From positions 1-8,371 of the forward strand of contig JAQGKN010000232.1 in the NCBI GenBank assembly GCA_028290085.1: a DNA stretch of 8,371 nucleotides, in the 5' to 3' direction. Below, in pieces: positions 6,080-8,371 of this stretch. The notes below the pieces were generated by a model. That model worked only from the letters and a program-made list of their open reading frames with translations. It was not told the DNA's origin and did no database searches. Each line of letters opens with the position of its first letter. The stretch's first letter is position 1. Both the position numbers and the translations under genes were made by a program. This DNA is from Hyphomicrobiales bacterium (GTDB taxonomy: Bacteria; Pseudomonadota; Alphaproteobacteria; Rhizobiales; Beijerinckiaceae).

Positions 6080-8371
6080 TTCCGCACCCACCTCCTGGTG
6101 TGGTTCTCGTGCGCTGCCTGGAATGCCAGTTGCAGGGAGGCCAGCACGTTCTCGCGTGAGAAATGCGCCTTCGCGTATGCGATCTGCGCGCAGGATTGCT
6201 GCAGCCAATCCCTGTCGGAAAGCTGCAGCGCCGCCAGAAGTGCCTCGGCGAGCGCGGATGCTTCATCGTGAACAGCGACAAGGCCCGCGAGCCTATCAAG
6301 CCCTTGCGCCCCGACGCGTGTGGTGACGAGTGGAACGCCCGCGGCCAGCGCTTCGACAACCTTCAACTTCATGCCTGCGCCAAAGCGTAGCGGCACCACC
6401 ACCGTGCGGCACGCGTCGTAAAGCGCCTGAAGCTCGGCCGCGCTGAGCCAGCCGGTTACTTCGATGCCGGAGCCCGCAAGCGCGATGATTTCTGGCGGCG
6501 GGTCGTAGCCCGCGATGATGAAGCGTGCGGCGGGACATGCGGCTTTCACCAGCGGGAAGATCTGGCGCGCGCACCAAAGCGCAGCGTCGATGTTCGGTGC
6601 GTGGCGAAAGCCACCGACGAACAGAATGTCCAGACTGCCAGGCGCGGTCTGGCGCTCGATAAAGCGGTCGTAGCAGAAGGCCGTGACAGGGAGTGCTACC
6701 GTGCCCGGCGCCATCTGCGCCACCGCGCGGGCCTCCTCATCGGAGGGATAGAGCATGAGATCGGCGCGCCGCCAGATCGAGCGCTCGACGGCTTCCATCC
6801 GGCGTGCCGCTGCCATCTCCCGTGCACTTCCCGAGAGTTCGGCCTGCATCGTCATGCGGGCGCAATGCAGATCGTGTCCGTAATAGAGGAGGGGCAGATC
6901 GGAGGCGCGGCGGACGGTGCCGAGACAGGTATCCGCGACGTCGGGACGGCAGATGAGAATAGCGTCGAGAGACCGCCCATGTTGCCGCAACCAGCGCGAC
7001 AGCGATGGACGCAATCGGCCGGCGATGATGTCGATACCAATAGCCCGCAGCGGCGACGTGTAGACGGGATCGTCGCGGCCATCGCGCGGCCAGAAGTGCA
7101 CCGCCCAGCCAGCCCGCGCCAACGTCGTCAGAAATTCGACGACGTTGCGCGATCCGGCATCCCGGTCGGGCTCGGGCACATTATGCTCGATGACGAGAAT
7201 GGACCTGGCCGGTGCAGGCCATCGAAGTTCTGCCTGCGCGGACGCGCACGCGCTCACACTTGGCGCAAGCATTGCCCGTGCTTTCCTCAAAAGGCGCAGC
7301 GCTTCGCGCGGGGGCGCCAGGGCGTGACGCTTGAGCAACTGCCAGGCTCGGCACGGGCGATCCATCGCGGGCGCGAACAGAAAAAGTCCGGCACGCCGCC
7401 GCAGTTGCGCGTGCACATGCAGTGGATCGCACCATCGCATGAGGCGATAGGTCAGCCGCATCTTGCGGCGCAGCGGCCGCATGTCCATGAGAAACAGGCT
7501 GAGATCGCCCTGCTCCCGCGCGCGTTGAAAACTCGCGTGGCTTTGCTTCGCCATCGCCGACCTGATGCGCACGATGCGCGCGCGCAGCCAAGGCAGTTTT
7601 ACGGAACCGGGCTCCACGCGCTTTCGCGGAACGACGATACCGTGCCGCTGCGCCTCCATCAGACGCAAAGAGAGACCGTCGCGGCGATGGCGGAAGTTTC
7701 CTGCCTGTGATCGCACGGCATCCTCGGGCGCGAGCCTTGCGAGCGACAGTTCACCACGGGCCATACCCTGCGCGAGAAGATGCTCGATCCCGGCATGCCG
7801 CATCACGACGATGTTGGTGCCCTTCCAGTCCCGTTCATAGGCTGGCAGCCAGGCGTCGCCGAAACAGACGTCAGCAGTCTCGGCGAAAATGTCGTCGCAA
7901 TAGTCGCAGGCCTTCAGCTGGAAAAGTGCCTGCCCCCAGTCGCCGCCATAGAGGTCCATGGACCGTCGCGTGGCCCACGCATCTGCGCCCAAGGCTTGCG
8001 CGGCGAAGTCGTATTGGCTGGCGCGGCCGGCGGCTGTTTTCCGGCGGAAGTCGACACGTGCGAGATCGCGCGGCGCCACGTCCAGTTGCCAGGCCATCAG
8101 CTCGGCAAATCGCGCGCTTTTCATATGGCCGCAGACGAGGCCGACGAAAATGCGCAGCTGATCGGCAAGCACCGCGTCCTGTCGCGCCAGAGCGCGGGCC
8201 GCCTTGATGTAACAGGGCACGCCGACGAGTGCGTAGCGCCGCCCATTACCCCTGATCGAGGTCAGGCAGCGAGAAAATTCCGTGGAATAATATTTTGATT
8301 TCCGCCGATCATCGAGTTCCGCGGCGTTCTCCGACACCACATAGTCGAAAAGTTCGCTTTCGACGGTCGTG
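6076..8371 (-). CDS. FrhB-like iron-sulfur protein fused to a GT-B glycosyltransferase (5' end outside window)
   Basis: At least 764 residues; the frame is open to the right edge, so the N terminus is missing. Numbering from the GTG at 8340: residues 1 to about 300 match the C-terminal domain of the coenzyme F420 hydrogenase/dehydrogenase beta subunit family, with SKYYSTEFSRCLTSIR (15-30), GVPC (40-43), GLVCGH (67-72), CDYC (145-148) and ADVCFGD (156-162). Cys43, Cys70, Cys145 and Cys148 are the likely iron-sulfur ligands. Homologues in polysaccharide loci are not F420 hydrogenases; their exact reaction is unsettled and they often neighbour pyruvyl transferases. After a basic linker of about 75 residues, a GT4-like glycosyltransferase runs from about 378: ILVIEHNVPEPDRDAGSRN, YYGHDLHCAR (486-495), FVGGFRHAPN (574-583), and the donor-sugar region PLRFGAGMKLKVVEALAAGVP (650-670), whose Glu663 is the expected E of the EX7E-type site. 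No frameshift or stop lies between the halves. A possible internal start (ATG at 7272, preceded by GAGG) could yield the transferase alone. Its stop overlaps the polymerase start (ATGA). Confidence 0.9.
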   Translation of the reverse strand, partial: TTVESELFDYVVSENAAELDDRRKSKYYSTEFSRCLTSIRGNGRRYALVGVPCYIKAARALARQDAVLADQLRIFVGLVCGHMKSARFAELMAWQLDVAPRDLARVDFRRKTAAGRASQYDFAAQALGADAWATRRSMDLYGGDWGQALFQLKACDYCDDIFAETADVCFGDAWLPAYERDWKGTNIVVMRHAGIEHLLAQGMARGELSLARLAPEDAVRSQAGNFRHRRDGLSLRLMEAQRHGIVVPRKRVEPGSVKLPWLRARIVRIRSAMAKQSHASFQRAREQGDLSLFLMDMRPLRRKMRLTYRLMRWCDPLHVHAQLRRRAGLFLFAPAMDRPCRAWQLLKRHALAPPREALRLLRKARAMLAPSVSACASAQAELRWPAPARSILVIEHNVPEPDRDAGSRNVVEFLTTLARAGWAVHFWPRDGRDDPVYTSPLRAIGIDIIAGRLRPSLSRWLRQHGRSLDAILICRPDVADTCLGTVRRASDLPLLYYGHDLHCARMTMQAELSGSAREMAAARRMEAVERSIWRRADLMLYPSDEEARAVAQMAPGTVALPVTAFCYDRFIERQTAPGSLDILFVGGFRHAPNIDAALWCARQIFPLVKAACPAARFIIAGYDPPPEIIALAGSGIEVTGWLSAAELQALYDACRTVVVPLRFGAGMKLKVVEALAAGVPLVTTRVGAQGLDRLAGLVAVHDEASALAEALLAALQLSDRDWLQQSCAQIAYAKAHFSRENVLASLQLAFQAAHENHTRRWVRK
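6091..6096 (-). promoter_or_regulatory. Strong ribosome binding site of the polymerase gene
   Basis: A perfect AGGAGG on the minus strand, 11 bases before the ATG at 6079 and inside the last codons of the glycosyltransferase fusion gene. It decides the start at 6079 over the longer frame that begins at 6208, and shows that the polymerase can be initiated independently as well as by coupling through the ATGA overlap. Confidence 0.75.

Noticed and set aside
6601..7710. 369-residue plus-strand ORF opposite the fusion gene
   Set aside because: It is antisense to the glycosyltransferase and FrhB domains, whose motifs are clear; its composition (rich in Arg, His, Gln and Ala) is that of a shadow frame.

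Overview
This window reads as part of a surface- or exopolysaccharide locus of a GC-rich Gram-negative bacterium. The style of the genes (FrhB-like protein, Wzy-like polymerase and a glycosyltransferase next to rml genes) suggests an alphaproteobacterium, but that is an inference and no taxonomic marker is present.

Layout. Almost everything lies on the minus strand and is transcribed from right to left: (i) an incomplete gene running off the right edge, encoding an FrhB-like iron-sulfur domain fused to a GT-B glycosyltransferase (6076-8371); (ii) a Wzy-like polysaccharide polymerase gene (5051-6079), interrupted in this copy; (iii) a secreted right-handed beta-helix protein (3366-5054); (iv) rmlC, rmlB and rmlD (3285 down to 698), making dTDP-L-rhamnose from dTDP-glucose. 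The first three genes are joined by two ATGA start/stop overlaps. An 80-base gap, a 34-base gap and a 4-base gap separate the rest, so one operon is plausible. rmlA is not in the window. On the plus strand, at the left edge, are the tail of an unidentified gene (3-413) and a small two-helix membrane protein ORF (538-735) whose 3' end overlaps the 3' end of rmlD.

How the genes fit together. Rml enzymes supply dTDP-L-rhamnose; the glycosyltransferase half of the fusion would add a sugar to the lipid-linked repeat unit; the FrhB-like half is of a type often found beside polysaccharide pyruvyl transferases; Wzy would polymerise the repeat unit in the periplasm; the exported beta-helix protein could bind, trim or modify the product.

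Main discovery. The polymerase gene is broken by three in-frame TGA codons inside a 100-base segment (5305-5404) bounded by 9-base inverted repeats (8 of 9 matching). Turning only this segment around, on paper, restores one uninterrupted 342-codon membrane-protein frame, in phase at both ends. The interruption is therefore best explained as a short DNA inversion: a phase-variation switch, a one-off mutation, or a sequencing/assembly chimera. The sequence alone cannot choose between these.
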